Shown one piece after another: positions 1 to 6,142 of a stretch of DNA of 7,767 bases; position 1 is the stretch's first letter; each line of letters opens with the position of its first letter. The notes beneath the pieces were generated by a model. The model was not told where the DNA came from, made no database searches, and saw nothing but the letters and a program-made list of their open reading frames with translations. Both the position numbers and the translations under genes were made by a program. The DNA lies in contig JAGMCY010000185.1 of NCBI GenBank assembly GCA_023128965.1, forward strand, positions 1 to 7,767, given 5' to 3'. Source of the stretch: Candidatus Aenigmatarchaeota archaeon. GTDB taxonomy: Archaea > Aenigmatarchaeota > Aenigmatarchaeia > QMZP01 > QMZT01.

Positions 1-78
1 ATTCTCACAAAACCCACGAAAGCGAATATCGTTAGCAAGCGTTTTGAAAACGGGGTTCTTAGAATAGAACTCATTTGA
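1..78 (+). CDS. Hsp20/alpha-crystallin small heat shock protein, C-terminal fragment (partial)
   Basis: The window opens inside a reading frame (frame 1) that ends at TGA 76-78 and gives 25 residues. The tail reads FENGVLRIELI after a short stretch rich in K, T and V. NGVL followed by alternating I/L and charged residues is the typical last strand pair of the alpha-crystallin domain of Hsp20 chaperones, which hold unfolding proteins in soluble oligomers. I see no separate I-x-I extension after that strand; the protein stops almost at once. The 5' part lies outside the window, so length and start cannot be judged. The call rests on one short motif and is moderate. The gene ends 40 nt before the pilus cassette, which has its own TATA box, so it is probably a separate transcription unit. 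Confidence 0.55.
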   Translation: MLTKPTKANIVSKRFENGVLRIELI

Positions 79-85
79 GTAATCG

Positions 86-95
86 AAATTTATAT
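86..95 (+). promoter_or_regulatory. TATA box of the tadC-like cassette, probable leaderless start
   Basis: AAATTTATAT, preceded by CGAA (a BRE-like purine stretch), is centred about 27 nt before the GTG start codon at 119. Archaeal TATA boxes sit about 25-27 nt upstream of the transcription start, so the mRNA would begin at or within a few bases of the start codon. No Shine-Dalgarno sequence is visible before 119, in agreement with leaderless translation. The octamer AATTTATA recurs before the mbhD-like gene. Confidence 0.6.
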
Positions 96-118
96 TCAGA
101 CTCAACCAATAATTTTAT

Positions 119-1012
119 GTGAAAAACAAAATTCCCTTTTTGCCGCTTCCATACAAAATGGTTAGGAAAATAACAGATTATTTTCTAGGTCTTGGTGAAA
201 ACCTCACTAACATGTTCCCCTCCCTTGAATACGATCTTGAACAGTCCGGGTTCGAGATATCCCCAAGGAGGTGGATGTCCATCGCCCTCTTCGCTTTCAT
301 ATCCTATTTCATCCTCATATTCGTGATCCTGTTTATGGTCACCCTTGCCGCGAGGATTGAAATACAAAGGGCCTTAAGCGTTTCGCTGCTTGCAGGGCTT
401 GGACTAGGTCTTGGGAGCTTCCTGTTTTTGAGTTTTTATCCAAAGCTTTCGGCGCAGAAAAGGGTCAACCGCATCGAGAAGAGCCTTCCTTTCATGCTTC
501 ACCACATCCTTATTCAGGTTAGGTCAGGTGTCCCCCTCTATGACACGCTCGTTTCCATAGCACAGAGTGATTACGGATTGCTTTCGAAAGAGATGAGGAG
601 GGTGGTGAACGAGATAAATACGGGTAAATCAGAGGCTGAAGCTCTTGAAAGGATAACGAGGGAAACGCCTTCTTTATTCTTCAGAAGGGTGATGTGGCAG
701 ATGATCAATGCCCTTAAATCAGGAGCCGACATAGGGACTACAATGAAGGAAATTGTTGAGAACCTCGCTGTGGAGGAGAGGGTAGCGATAAAGAAATATG
801 GAGCGCAGCTCAACCCTCTAGCCCTTATGTACATGCTCTTTGCGATTATATTCCCAACACTGGGTATAACCTTCCTCCTAGTCCTCGCATCCTTCACAGG
901 AATCGCGATTAACCTTGAATTGGTTTTGTTCGGTATAATAGGCGTTCTCATACTCTTCCAGTTCATGTTCATAGGATTGATCAAATCAAGGAGGCCTGTG
1001 GGGATATATTAA
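119..1012 (+). CDS. Type II secretion system F family / TadC-like pilus assembly membrane protein (first copy)
   Basis: This is a platform protein of an archaeal type IV pilus-like system: the polytopic membrane subunit that a TadA/PilB-type ATPase is thought to act on. The 297-aa protein has predicted membrane helices near residues 52-76, 86-107, 234-258 and 263-288. A cytoplasmic T2SSF domain lies between, at about 118-232. It contains the family-like stretch with LPFMLHHILIQVRSGVPLYD at 123-142 and a second half around TPSLFFRRVMWQMINALKSG at 183-202. The start is GTG at 119, because the ATG at 117 runs into a stop. An ATG at residue 14 (158) is an alternative, but the TATA position favours 119. 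The gene is followed by a second T2SSF gene with a 9-nt gap, as in many archaeal clusters with paired TadC proteins. The usual ATPase is not upstream. Confidence 0.85.
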   Translation: MKNKIPFLPLPYKMVRKITDYFLGLGENLTNMFPSLEYDLEQSGFEISPRRWMSIALFAFISYFILIFVILFMVTLAARIEIQRALSVSLLAGLGLGLGSFLFLSFYPKLSAQKRVNRIEKSLPFMLHHILIQVRSGVPLYDTLVSIAQSDYGLLSKEMRRVVNEINTGKSEAEALERITRETPSLFFRRVMWQMINALKSGADIGTTMKEIVENLAVEERVAIKKYGAQLNPLALMYMLFAIIFPTLGITFLLVLASFTGIAINLELVLFGIIGVLILFQFMFIGLIKSRRPVGIY

Positions 1013-1021
1013 GGTGAAAAG

Positions 1022-1975
1022 ATGATTTACAGATTTTTCCCTAAAAGCTATAGGGAGCATATAAGGGGAAGGCTGGAACTTGCTGGAATGAAGACAAAAA
1101 GTGAATCTTATATAAATAAATCCGTTTTCATAAGCCTGATGTTAGCGACTGTTATAACGGTCGTTGTTAGGGTTCACGCCATTTTAATTTTCATGGGCGT
1201 GTTCGCGGGCGTTTTCATATTCTTAAACGCTTACCTAACGCTGACTATTGATAAGAGGAGGAACTTTGTTGAGAACGTTCTTCCGGATGCGTTGGAATTA
1301 ATGGCCGCGAACATACGGGCGGGATTCATACCGAGTAAAGCGATTCTGCTGAGCGCGAGGAACGAGTTCGGTCCCTTGGCGGAAGCTATAAGGAAATCCG
1401 GCAAGGAAATAATGACAGGGAAATCTTTAACGGAAGGGTTGAACGAAATACCTAAATACATAAAATCCGAAGTTCTCGAAAGGTCGATAAAGCTGATAAG
1501 CGAAGGTTCGGCAAAAGGAGGTCAGCTTGTTTCCCTTCTGGAGGAAAACGCAGTGGACATCCGAAGGAAACAGGCGATAAAAAAGGAAGTCAAGGCGAAC
1601 ATTATAATGTACGGGATATTCATAGTTTTCGCCGGCGTTTTCGGAGCACCTGTCCTTTATGCGTTGTCTCTCTATCTCATAACAACACTCACTTCGATGA
1701 GTTCAGCAAGCATCGCTGCAACCGAGGTGATGTCAAGAGGTGTTCCATTCTTCAGTGGGGGTGTTGAGATTTCGACGGACTTTCTCTTCGGGTTTTCGGT
1801 GGTTTCCATAATGATAACCACGTTCTTTTCAGGTCTCATAATAGGACTGATAGATACCGGGAGGGAAATGGGAGGGATCAAATACGTCCCTATCTTCATG
1901 ATAATCGCCCTTGTCGTTTTCTTCGGTGCAAATTATTTAATAAGCAGCATGTTCTCGACCTTCATGCCTGGATGA
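1022..1975 (+). CDS. Type II secretion system F family / TadC-like pilus assembly membrane protein (second copy)
   Basis: This 317-aa protein has the same architecture as the gene before it but a diverged sequence. There are two N-terminal helices near residues 34-50 and 53-76. The T2SSF domain spans about 84-190, with LPDALELMAANIRAGFIPSK at 87-106 and EGSAKGGQLVSLLEENAVDI at 161-180. C-terminal helices lie near 194-222, 254-277 and 289-310. It probably pairs with the first copy as a hetero-oligomeric platform for pilin assembly; that is inference from the tandem arrangement. AGGTGA at 1012-1017, overlapping the stop of the first copy, is a good Shine-Dalgarno sequence for ATG 1022, so the two are very likely one operon. 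It ends 42 nt before the pilin, whose own TATA box begins just after this stop. Confidence 0.85.
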   Translation: MIYRFFPKSYREHIRGRLELAGMKTKSESYINKSVFISLMLATVITVVVRVHAILIFMGVFAGVFIFLNAYLTLTIDKRRNFVENVLPDALELMAANIRAGFIPSKAILLSARNEFGPLAEAIRKSGKEIMTGKSLTEGLNEIPKYIKSEVLERSIKLISEGSAKGGQLVSLLEENAVDIRRKQAIKKEVKANIIMYGIFIVFAGVFGAPVLYALSLYLITTLTSMSSASIAATEVMSRGVPFFSGGVEISTDFLFGFSVVSIMITTFFSGLIIGLIDTGREMGGIKYVPIFMIIALVVFFGANYLISSMFSTFMPG

Positions 1976-1977
1976 AG

Positions 1978-2013
1978 ATATATATACCAGTTTAAACCAA
2001 TTATAAAGTGATC
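1978..2013 (+). promoter_or_regulatory. Pilin promoter (TATA 1978-1986) and GTGATC Shine-Dalgarno (2008-2013)
   Basis: ATATATATA begins 3 nt after the TGA of the upstream gene and predicts transcription starting near 2005-2010. GTGATC at 2008-2013 matches the 3' half of the archaeal GGAGGTGATC ribosome-binding consensus and lies 4 nt before ATG 2018. A second AT-rich candidate, TTTAAA at 1991-1996, would give a leaderless start instead. The first combination explains the GTGATC better. A separate promoter makes sense because pilins are needed in far greater amounts than platform proteins. Confidence 0.5.
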
Positions 2014-2017
2014 AAAT

Positions 2018-2527
2018 ATGAAATTTGGAAATAAAAAGGCACAGTCTGCAATGGAGTATTTGATGACATACGGTTGGGCAATATTGATCGTCATAATAGT
2101 GGCAGCAGCTCTTTACGCCTTGGGCGTATTCAATCCAGCGACGTTCACGGGAAGGACAGCAACGGGCTTCACGCAGCTTGGAGCACCGAGTGACTGGGAT
2201 TTGGCAGCAAGCGATGGTGTTTTCAAAATGAAGCTTTCAAACAACAAGATAGCATCACAGGTAACCATAAAAACAATCACCGCCGCACTGAGAGGTGGTT
2301 CAACATACACATTCAACACAACAAACTGCACTGGTGATGGCAACTACATGTTAATCGGGCCTGGCGGAGAAAGAGACATTGACACACAATGTACAACACC
2401 CACTTATAACCTAACTTACTCAGGATTATCAACAGGGACTAGCTATTCGGTGAATGTGGACATACTTTACAACGCAGGCGGATACGACCACACGGATACA
2501 GGGACTGTGACCGGTGTTGTTAGTTAA
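2018..2527 (+). CDS. Class III signal peptide pilin / archaellin-like protein
   Basis: This is a structural subunit of an extracellular type IV pilus-like filament. The 169-aa precursor begins with a short basic leader (MKFGNKKA) followed by QSAMEYLMTYGWAILIVIIV, the hallmark of class III signal peptides (DUF361 type). Cleavage by a FlaK/EppA-type prepilin peptidase is expected between A8 and Q9. Residues 20-38 form the hydrophobic assembly helix. The rest, about 40-169, is a Thr/Gly/Ser-rich beta-type head with exactly two cysteines, C104 and C125, which may form a disulfide. Three N-glycosylation sequons (N100, N103, N131) suggest a glycosylated surface. The head resembles no family I can name. 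It follows the two platform genes, which supports a shared pilus role. No peptidase gene is in the window. Confidence 0.85.
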   Translation: MKFGNKKAQSAMEYLMTYGWAILIVIIVAAALYALGVFNPATFTGRTATGFTQLGAPSDWDLAASDGVFKMKLSNNKIASQVTIKTITAALRGGSTYTFNTTNCTGDGNYMLIGPGGERDIDTQCTTPTYNLTYSGLSTGTSYSVNVDILYNAGGYDHTDTGTVTGVVS

Positions 2528-2552
2528 GTGGTATAGTCTAGTTGCCCTTTGG

Positions 2553-2582
2553 TATTTTTTACTCCTTTCTTTATTTTTATTT
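2553..2582 (+). terminator. T-rich archaeal-type terminator after the pilin
   Basis: Starting about 25 nt after the pilin stop, the + strand carries several T runs in about 30 nt (TTTTTT at 2555-2560, then TTTCTTTATTTTTATTT) without a strong hairpin. Archaeal RNA polymerase terminates at such U-rich tracts. The last part (about 2571-2580, TTATTTTTAT) could also serve as a weak TATA element for the following gene. Confidence 0.5.
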
Positions 2583-2605
2583 CGGTAGATCTATTTCTAT
2601 AATTA

Positions 2606-2610
2606 GTGAT
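2606..2610 (+). promoter_or_regulatory. GTGAT Shine-Dalgarno that decides the pth2 start
   Basis: GTGAT matches the 3' portion of the archaeal ribosome-binding consensus and lies 4 nt before ATG 2615. The GTG could be read as a start codon three residues upstream, but the same GTGATTTTC block stands before the next gene and the pilin has GTGATC at the same distance. I therefore read it as ribosome-binding site, not coding. Confidence 0.65.
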
Positions 2611-2614
2611 TTTC

Positions 2615-2956
2615 ATGTACAAACAGGTGATCGTGGTCAGGAAGGATCTGAAAATGGATAAGGGGAAGATCGCCGCGCAGGTAGCGCACGCCTCCCTTGA
2701 AGCGTACAAGAAAGCAGATACAAAGGACGTAATTGGATGGGAAGCGGAGGGGATGAAAAAGGTTGTGGTCGGGGTGAAGGACATTAAAGAGTTCATGAAG
2801 ATAAAGGAGAGGGTGAAGGAGGCGAATATCCCTTATTCTGTCATTCGTGATGCCGGGAGAACACAGATCAGGCCGGGGACTGTGACAGCAATGGGCATCG
2901 GACCGGCAAAAGAGGAGAAAATAAACAGGATAACGAAAAATCTTAAATTACTTTAA
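2615..2956 (+). CDS. pth2: Peptidyl-tRNA hydrolase, Pth2 family
   Basis: Pth2 releases peptides from peptidyl-tRNAs that drop off the ribosome, recycling tRNA in the cytoplasm. The 113-aa product has the usual archaeal size and is covered from end to end. It starts MYKQVIVVRKDLKMDKGKIA, with the catalytic-loop signature GKIAAQVAHASLEAY at residues 17-31. A central VVGVKD strand lies at about 51-56. The C-terminal signature DAGRTQIRPGT is at 79-89, followed by TAMGIGPAKEEKINRIT. The conserved Lys after G17 and the His of QVAHA are present. The ATG at 2615 matches the family N-terminus exactly; the upstream GTG at 2606 is the ribosome-binding site. The gene stands alone between the pilin terminator and prefoldin, with no shared operon signal. 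Nothing looks unusual. Confidence 0.96.
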   Translation: MYKQVIVVRKDLKMDKGKIAAQVAHASLEAYKKADTKDVIGWEAEGMKKVVVGVKDIKEFMKIKERVKEANIPYSVIRDAGRTQIRPGTVTAMGIGPAKEEKINRITKNLKLL

Positions 2957-2963
2957 TCCTGTT

Positions 2964-3011
2964 ACCCGAATTTGAAAAAATAAGCGTGTATTTAAATAAG
3001 AACCCGAATTT
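2964..3011 (+). repeat. 10-bp direct repeat flanking the prefoldin TATA box
   Basis: ACCCGAATTT occurs at 2964-2973 and again at 3002-3011, 38 bp apart start to start, one copy on each side of the TATA box at 2989-2998. Two copies this close in a 72-bp intergenic region could be a regulator site or chance; nothing else supports a function. Confidence 0.3.
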
Positions 3012-3024
3012 ATTATTACGTGAT
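2989..3024 (+). promoter_or_regulatory. Prefoldin promoter (TATA 2989-2998) and GTGAT Shine-Dalgarno (3020-3024)
   Basis: TATTTAAATA is a near-ideal archaeal TATA box and predicts transcription starting near 3018-3020. The leader would then be only about 10 nt and would begin almost at GTGAT (3020-3024), which lies 4 nt before ATG 3029. The GTG at 3020 is therefore a ribosome-binding element, not the start codon. Confidence 0.6.
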
Positions 3025-3028
3025 TTTC

Positions 3029-3448
3029 ATGTCAAAGGAGAAACTCCAGGAGAAGTATGTCCTCTACCAGCTTCTGAACCAAAACCTAGAGAGTCTTAAA
3101 CAGCAGATGCAGCTCGTTGAACAACAATTTATCGAGGTCAAATCGACCATAATGTCCATAGATGATCTGAAGGGTATGGGCGAAAAGAACGAGATATTCC
3201 TCCCCTTGGGTAGCGGGTGTTACGGAAAGGGTAAGATAACGGAGAGCAATGAGATGCTCTTGAACGTGGGAGCTGGGGTATTCGTAAACAAAGAGGCAGC
3301 TGCCGCGAAATCATTACTTGAGAAAAGGGTCAAAGAACTCGAAGGGGCGGGCGAGGAAATACAGGCACAAATGGAGAGGATCTTAAAACAAATGAACGAA
3401 CTCGGTGTTGAAATCCAGGAGCTCGCCAGAGGAGAGGAAAAACCTTAA
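3029..3448 (+). CDS. pfdA: Prefoldin alpha subunit
   Basis: Prefoldin is a hexameric cytoplasmic chaperone (two alpha, four beta) that holds unfolded proteins at the tips of coiled coils and passes them to the thermosome. The 139-aa product has an N-terminal coiled coil at about residues 5-45. It continues with the alpha-class beta-hairpin region at about 55-88, including IFLPLGSGCYGKGKI and the match LLNVGAGVFVNKEAA. A second coiled coil at about 89-133 ends in an acidic tail. The two hairpins' worth of sequence between the coils indicates alpha rather than beta class. The ATG at 3029 is chosen over GTG 3020 because the latter is the Shine-Dalgarno. No beta subunit is in the window. The TATA box of the following operon overlaps this gene's stop codon. 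Confidence 0.93.
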   Translation: MSKEKLQEKYVLYQLLNQNLESLKQQMQLVEQQFIEVKSTIMSIDDLKGMGEKNEIFLPLGSGCYGKGKITESNEMLLNVGAGVFVNKEAAAAKSLLEKRVKELEGAGEEIQAQMERILKQMNELGVEIQELARGEEKP

Positions 3449-3454
3449 TTTATA
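3447..3454 (+). promoter_or_regulatory. TATA box of the mbh-like operon, overlapping the pfdA stop codon
   Basis: AATTTATA is centred about 25 nt before ATG 3475, so the operon transcript would start at or next to the start codon (leaderless). No Shine-Dalgarno precedes 3475, in agreement. The element shares bases with the TAA stop at 3446-3448. The same octamer lies before the first pilus gene. A second AT-rich run at 3461-3470 is too close to the start to act as the TATA box. Confidence 0.55.
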
Positions 3455-3474
3455 CCTCGGAATATATAATTAAT

Positions 3475-3708
3475 ATGATACTCGTCCTATTTTCCATACC
3501 CCTTATAGTTTTCGCTTTGTTAACTGTTTATTCCAAGGATCTTCTCTTCTCCGTGATATTTCTCGCGGTTGTTTCGATGAACCTTGCGCTGCTCTTCGTT
3601 TTTTTGCAGGCGCCCGATATCGCGATAACGGAGGCCGCTGTTAACGCTGGCCTAACGACCCTGATTTACGTGATAGCCATAAAGAAGACGAGGAGGCATG
3701 AAGAATGA
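3475..3708 (+). CDS. mbhD: Membrane-bound hydrogenase subunit MbhD-like (MrpA C-terminal / DUF4040 domain)
   Basis: This is a small membrane subunit of the antiporter-like part of Mbh-type complexes, equivalent to part of the C-terminal region of MrpA. The 77-aa product is nearly all membrane, with hydrophobic stretches near residues 2-19, 23-44 and 55-70. It carries the family motif LQAPDIAITEAAVNAGLTTL at 44-63. The acidic residues D48 and E53 are the conserved polar residues inside the membrane region. It is the first gene of the operon; the preceding gene is prefoldin, so the MrpE/F/G-like genes mbhA-C that come first in Pyrococcus are not here. Its stop overlaps the next start (ATGA at 3705-3708). 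Pyrococcus MbhD is somewhat longer. The assignment is supported both by sequence and by gene order. Confidence 0.85.
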   Translation: MILVLFSIPLIVFALLTVYSKDLLFSVIFLAVVSMNLALLFVFLQAPDIAITEAAVNAGLTTLIYVIAIKKTRRHEE

Positions 3709-3992
3709 TTCTAAGAAGCGTCGTTCTTTATCTTTGCATCATCATTTTGTTCATCTCGATAGTCAGCGTACTGATTTCGCCTGTTTTCAACAACTGGGAG
3801 AGCAGGGATGTAGCGAGGTATTACATAGAGGAAGGGGCGAAGGAAACCGGTTCAGCGAATCTCGTAAGTTCAATAGTCTGGGATTTCAGGGGTTTTGACA
3901 CGTTAGGGGAGGAAACGGTTTTGTTTACAGCGGCAGTCGGGGTTTTCACTATCATAGTTTTCGGTTTAAAGCTCACTAGGAAGATGGGATAA
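3705..3992 (+). CDS. mbhE: Membrane-bound hydrogenase subunit MbhE-like
   Basis: This 95-residue membrane subunit is specific to Mbh/Mrp-type complexes. An N-terminal helix at about residues 5-25 is followed by a polar loop with RDVARYYIEEGAKETGSANL at 34-53. Next comes the signature SSIVWDFRGFDTLGEETVLF at 55-74, then a second helix at about 74-88. The WDFRGFDTLGE stretch is what identifies the family; related segments occur at the end of MrpA/MnhA proteins. AGGAGG at 3691-3696 lies 8 nt before ATG 3705, which fixes the start. An ATG at 3698 in another frame is only one base from that site and is ignored. The gene overlaps mbhD by 4 nt and its TAA stop shares one base with the next ATG, so the three are translationally coupled. 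Confidence 0.87.
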   Translation: MILRSVVLYLCIIILFISIVSVLISPVFNNWESRDVARYYIEEGAKETGSANLVSSIVWDFRGFDTLGEETVLFTAAVGVFTIIVFGLKLTRKMG

Positions 3993-4387
3993 TGGACGTG
4001 ATAATACGAACGATTGCGAAGGGGATTTTCCCTTTCATAATACTGCTGGGTTTCTTCATAATATTTCATGGCCACCTAACCCCAGGGGGTTCATTCCCTG
4101 GGGGAGCGATAGTCGCCTCGGGGTTCGCTTTGATTGCCGTTGCGTTCGGGATAAAAAGGGCTGAAATGCTTGTGAGGGAAAAGACCCTTCGCATAATGGA
4201 AGGGATCGTGGCGATGATAATCGTTATTCTCCTGCTTTACGAATCATTCATAAGGGAATACATTGTTTCAGAGGGGGAAATGTTCGGGTTTTGGAGTGCG
4301 CCCGAAATTCTCTCGCTCAATGTTGTGGGGGGCATAATGGTGATGTGCGCCCTGACGCTGATCGTGTTTTTAATGATAAAGGAGTGA
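3992..4387 (+). CDS. mbhF: MnhB/MrpB-like antiporter subunit (MbhF-like)
   Basis: This subunit belongs to the MnhB family and sits in the sodium/proton antiporter module of Mbh-type complexes. The 131-aa protein has four predicted helices, near residues 9-27, 37-53, 68-86 and 105-128. The diagnostic loop GHLTPGGSFPGGAIVASGFA lies at 27-46, with H26 and H28 beside it. The start codon ATG 3992 shares its A with the TAA of the previous gene. The stop TGA at 4385-4387 lies within GGAGTGAAC, which also provides the ribosome-binding site of the next gene. Pyrococcus MbhF is somewhat longer at the ends; the core is complete. I see no disrupted residues in the signature loop. Confidence 0.88.
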   Translation: MDVIIRTIAKGIFPFIILLGFFIIFHGHLTPGGSFPGGAIVASGFALIAVAFGIKRAEMLVREKTLRIMEGIVAMIIVILLLYESFIREYIVSEGEMFGFWSAPEILSLNVVGGIMVMCALTLIVFLMIKE

Positions 4388-4389
4388 AC

Positions 4390-4740
4390 ATGCTGGAAAC
4401 GTTAATAACGAGCGCATTGCTCGCGGTTGTGGGGATATATTGCGTGGTGGTCAAAAAGAACCTCATAAAGAAGGTAATAGGTTTAGCGATATTCACTAAT
4501 TCAATCCATCTCCTGCTCATCTCCATAGGTTTCAGAGAGGGCGGTATCGCTCCTATAATAACCCAGGCAAATCTTGTGGGTTTCGCAGCACGTGCTGTCG
4601 ACCCCTTGCCGCAGGCACTCGTCCTCACCTCGATAGTGATACAGTTGAGCGTGACAGCGCTTGCCCTAAGCATAGCGATACTCGCGTTTCGACACCTGAA
4701 TACGTTGAACACCGATAAGATGAACAAGCTGAGTGGTTAA
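4390..4740 (+). CDS. mbhG: MnhC/MrpC-like, NuoK-type antiporter subunit (MbhG-like)
   Basis: This three-helix subunit of the NuoK/MnhC family lies at the ion-translocating interface in Mrp and Mbh complexes. The 116-aa product has helices near residues 3-20, 27-47 and 77-100. Two conserved family segments are visible: GLAIFTNSIHLLLISIG (31-47) and VDPLPQALVLTSIVI (70-84). The latter is the strongest signature of MnhC. The reading frame is open further upstream, but the ATG at 4390 fits the family N-terminus and is preceded by GGAGTGA at 4381-4387. A GTG at 4384 is unlikely because it falls inside that site. The C-terminal tail after residue 100 is polar and short. It ends 1 nt before the ATG of the large membrane subunit. 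Confidence 0.88.
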   Translation: MLETLITSALLAVVGIYCVVVKKNLIKKVIGLAIFTNSIHLLLISIGFREGGIAPIITQANLVGFAARAVDPLPQALVLTSIVIQLSVTALALSIAILAFRHLNTLNTDKMNKLSG

Positions 4741-4741
4741 T

Positions 4742-6142
4742 ATGTTGGAGTATATCATTTCGATCCTCATAGTTTCGTCTTTCCTTATGCTGGTCCTTAA
4801 AAGGGATTTAATAGCGATAGGAGCGATACTCGTTTCATTCTTCATGATGGTCCTCCTTTTTTTCCAAGACCAGATAACGATAGTCAGGTTTGGCGGGTGG
4901 GTTCCTCCCTTCGGGATAGTCTGGGTGATGGACGGGTTGAGCTTGTTTGTAGGACTTTTGATAACAGGTATTTCCTCCCTGGTCGCAATATACTCGATAA
5001 AATACATAAAGGAGAGAAAGCATCGTTTCTACACGCTCTTATGTTTGATGACAGCGGGTCTGCTCGGGGTGTGTTTAACAGGCGATATATTCAACATGTA
5101 CGTTTTCTTCGAGATCCTCTCCATCGCTTCTTACGGGCTGGTCTCGTTTTTCCTTGACGAGGACGCGATAGAGGGGGCTTTCAAATACATCATAATCGGG
5201 TCTTTCGGAAGTTCTTTCATCCTCCTTGGAATCGCGTTGTTATACGGGGTTACGGGGACGCTCAATTTCGCTGACCTCGCCCTGAAGATTTCTCATTCTC
5301 CAGTCTTCATGATTGCCCTTGGCCTGATAATAGGTGGTTTCGCCTTTAAGGCCGCGATAATCCCGTTCCATGCGTGGAAGCCGGACGCGATCGAAGGGAC
5401 GCCAACTCCCATAGGGGCGATCTTCACCACATCTTCCTCAGCTGTCGGTGTCTACGGGATTATGAGGATTCTCTTCGTTTTCGGTATGATTCAGTTGAAT
5501 TTCGCGCTTATAGGTTTCGGGGTTCTCACGATGATGGTGGGAGCATTGCTAGCGCTAGTCCAGATCAACGCGAAGCGGATGCTCGCTTATTCGAGCATAT
5601 CCCAGATAGGATACGTTGTCATGGTGATAGGATTCGGGACGACACTAGGCCTAACCTCCGGCCTTTACCACATCCTCAACAACGCCCTTATAAAGGGGTT
5701 GCTATTCATGGGTATAGGATGCGTGATATACCTCACCGGAAAGGAAAATCTAGATGAAATGGGCATGAATAACACACCCCTGCTTATATGCATGGGTATT
5801 GGGGTCTTGTCGATGGCAGGGATTCCTCCGTTGAACGGGTTTGTTTCGAAATGGCTCATATTCATGGCCTCATGGGAGATAAACCCCATACTGACTGTAC
5901 TAGCGATAATCGCTTCAGCCATAACCCTTGCATACGGATTCAAGATATTCTCTTCCATATTTTTGAGCGGGAAGAAATCCAGTGGCGAGATCCCGAAAAT
6001 CATGCTGGTGCCCGTGGTGATCCTGACGATATTGTGCGTATTGATAGGGATTTTCCCTCAACTCGGGTTGAACATTGTTGAGCCGGCGGCGAATGCTTTA
6101 TTAAATCAGAATCAATATATAACTGCTGTGCTGGGAGGGTAA
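4742..6142 (+). CDS. mbhH: Proton-conducting antiporter-like membrane subunit, MrpD/NuoM family (MbhH-like)
   Basis: This is the large ion-pumping subunit of the complex, homologous to MrpD and to NuoL/M/N of complex I. The 466-aa protein is hydrophobic throughout, with roughly 14 helices. The Proton_antipo_M region covers about residues 110-395. Expected polar residues lie inside helices: E124 in NMYVFFEILS, K203 in GGFAFKAAIIPFHAWKPDA, H310 and K318 in LYHILNNALIKG, and K401 in LAYGFKIFS. AYSSISQIGYVVM (282-294) and AGIPPLNGFVSKW (359-371) are also typical. By analogy, E124, K203 and K401 match the charged pair and terminal residue of the transfer channel; that mapping is inference. ATG 4742 is preferred over GTG 4733, which would overlap mbhG. 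Only one such subunit is present, unlike Mbs complexes, which have two. Confidence 0.93.
   Translation: MLEYIISILIVSSFLMLVLKRDLIAIGAILVSFFMMVLLFFQDQITIVRFGGWVPPFGIVWVMDGLSLFVGLLITGISSLVAIYSIKYIKERKHRFYTLLCLMTAGLLGVCLTGDIFNMYVFFEILSIASYGLVSFFLDEDAIEGAFKYIIIGSFGSSFILLGIALLYGVTGTLNFADLALKISHSPVFMIALGLIIGGFAFKAAIIPFHAWKPDAIEGTPTPIGAIFTTSSSAVGVYGIMRILFVFGMIQLNFALIGFGVLTMMVGALLALVQINAKRMLAYSSISQIGYVVMVIGFGTTLGLTSGLYHILNNALIKGLLFMGIGCVIYLTGKENLDEMGMNNTPLLICMGIGVLSMAGIPPLNGFVSKWLIFMASWEINPILTVLAIIASAITLAYGFKIFSSIFLSGKKSSGEIPKIMLVPVVILTILCVLIGIFPQLGLNIVEPAANALLNQNQYITAVLGG

Noticed and set aside
571..984. Long open frame on the minus strand opposite the first TadC-like gene, and similar ones at 4317-4727 and 6524-6913.
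   Set aside because: Each lies wholly opposite a well-supported gene, has no recognisable domain or start signal, and reflects the base composition of the sense gene.
2529..2552. GTGGTATAGTCTAG after the pilin stop resembles the D-arm (box A) of archaeal tRNAs.
   Set aside because: No T-arm (GGTTCGAATCC-like) follows within 90 nt, no acceptor stem pairs with the flanking bases, and the next stretch is poly-T. It is not a tRNA gene; a remnant cannot be shown.
3698..3898. Open frame beginning at ATG 3698 with GGAGG just before it.
   Set aside because: It is out of frame with the clear MbhE-like protein over the same bases, has low-complexity basic/His-rich sequence, and the GGAGG is one base from its ATG, which suits the start at 3705 instead.
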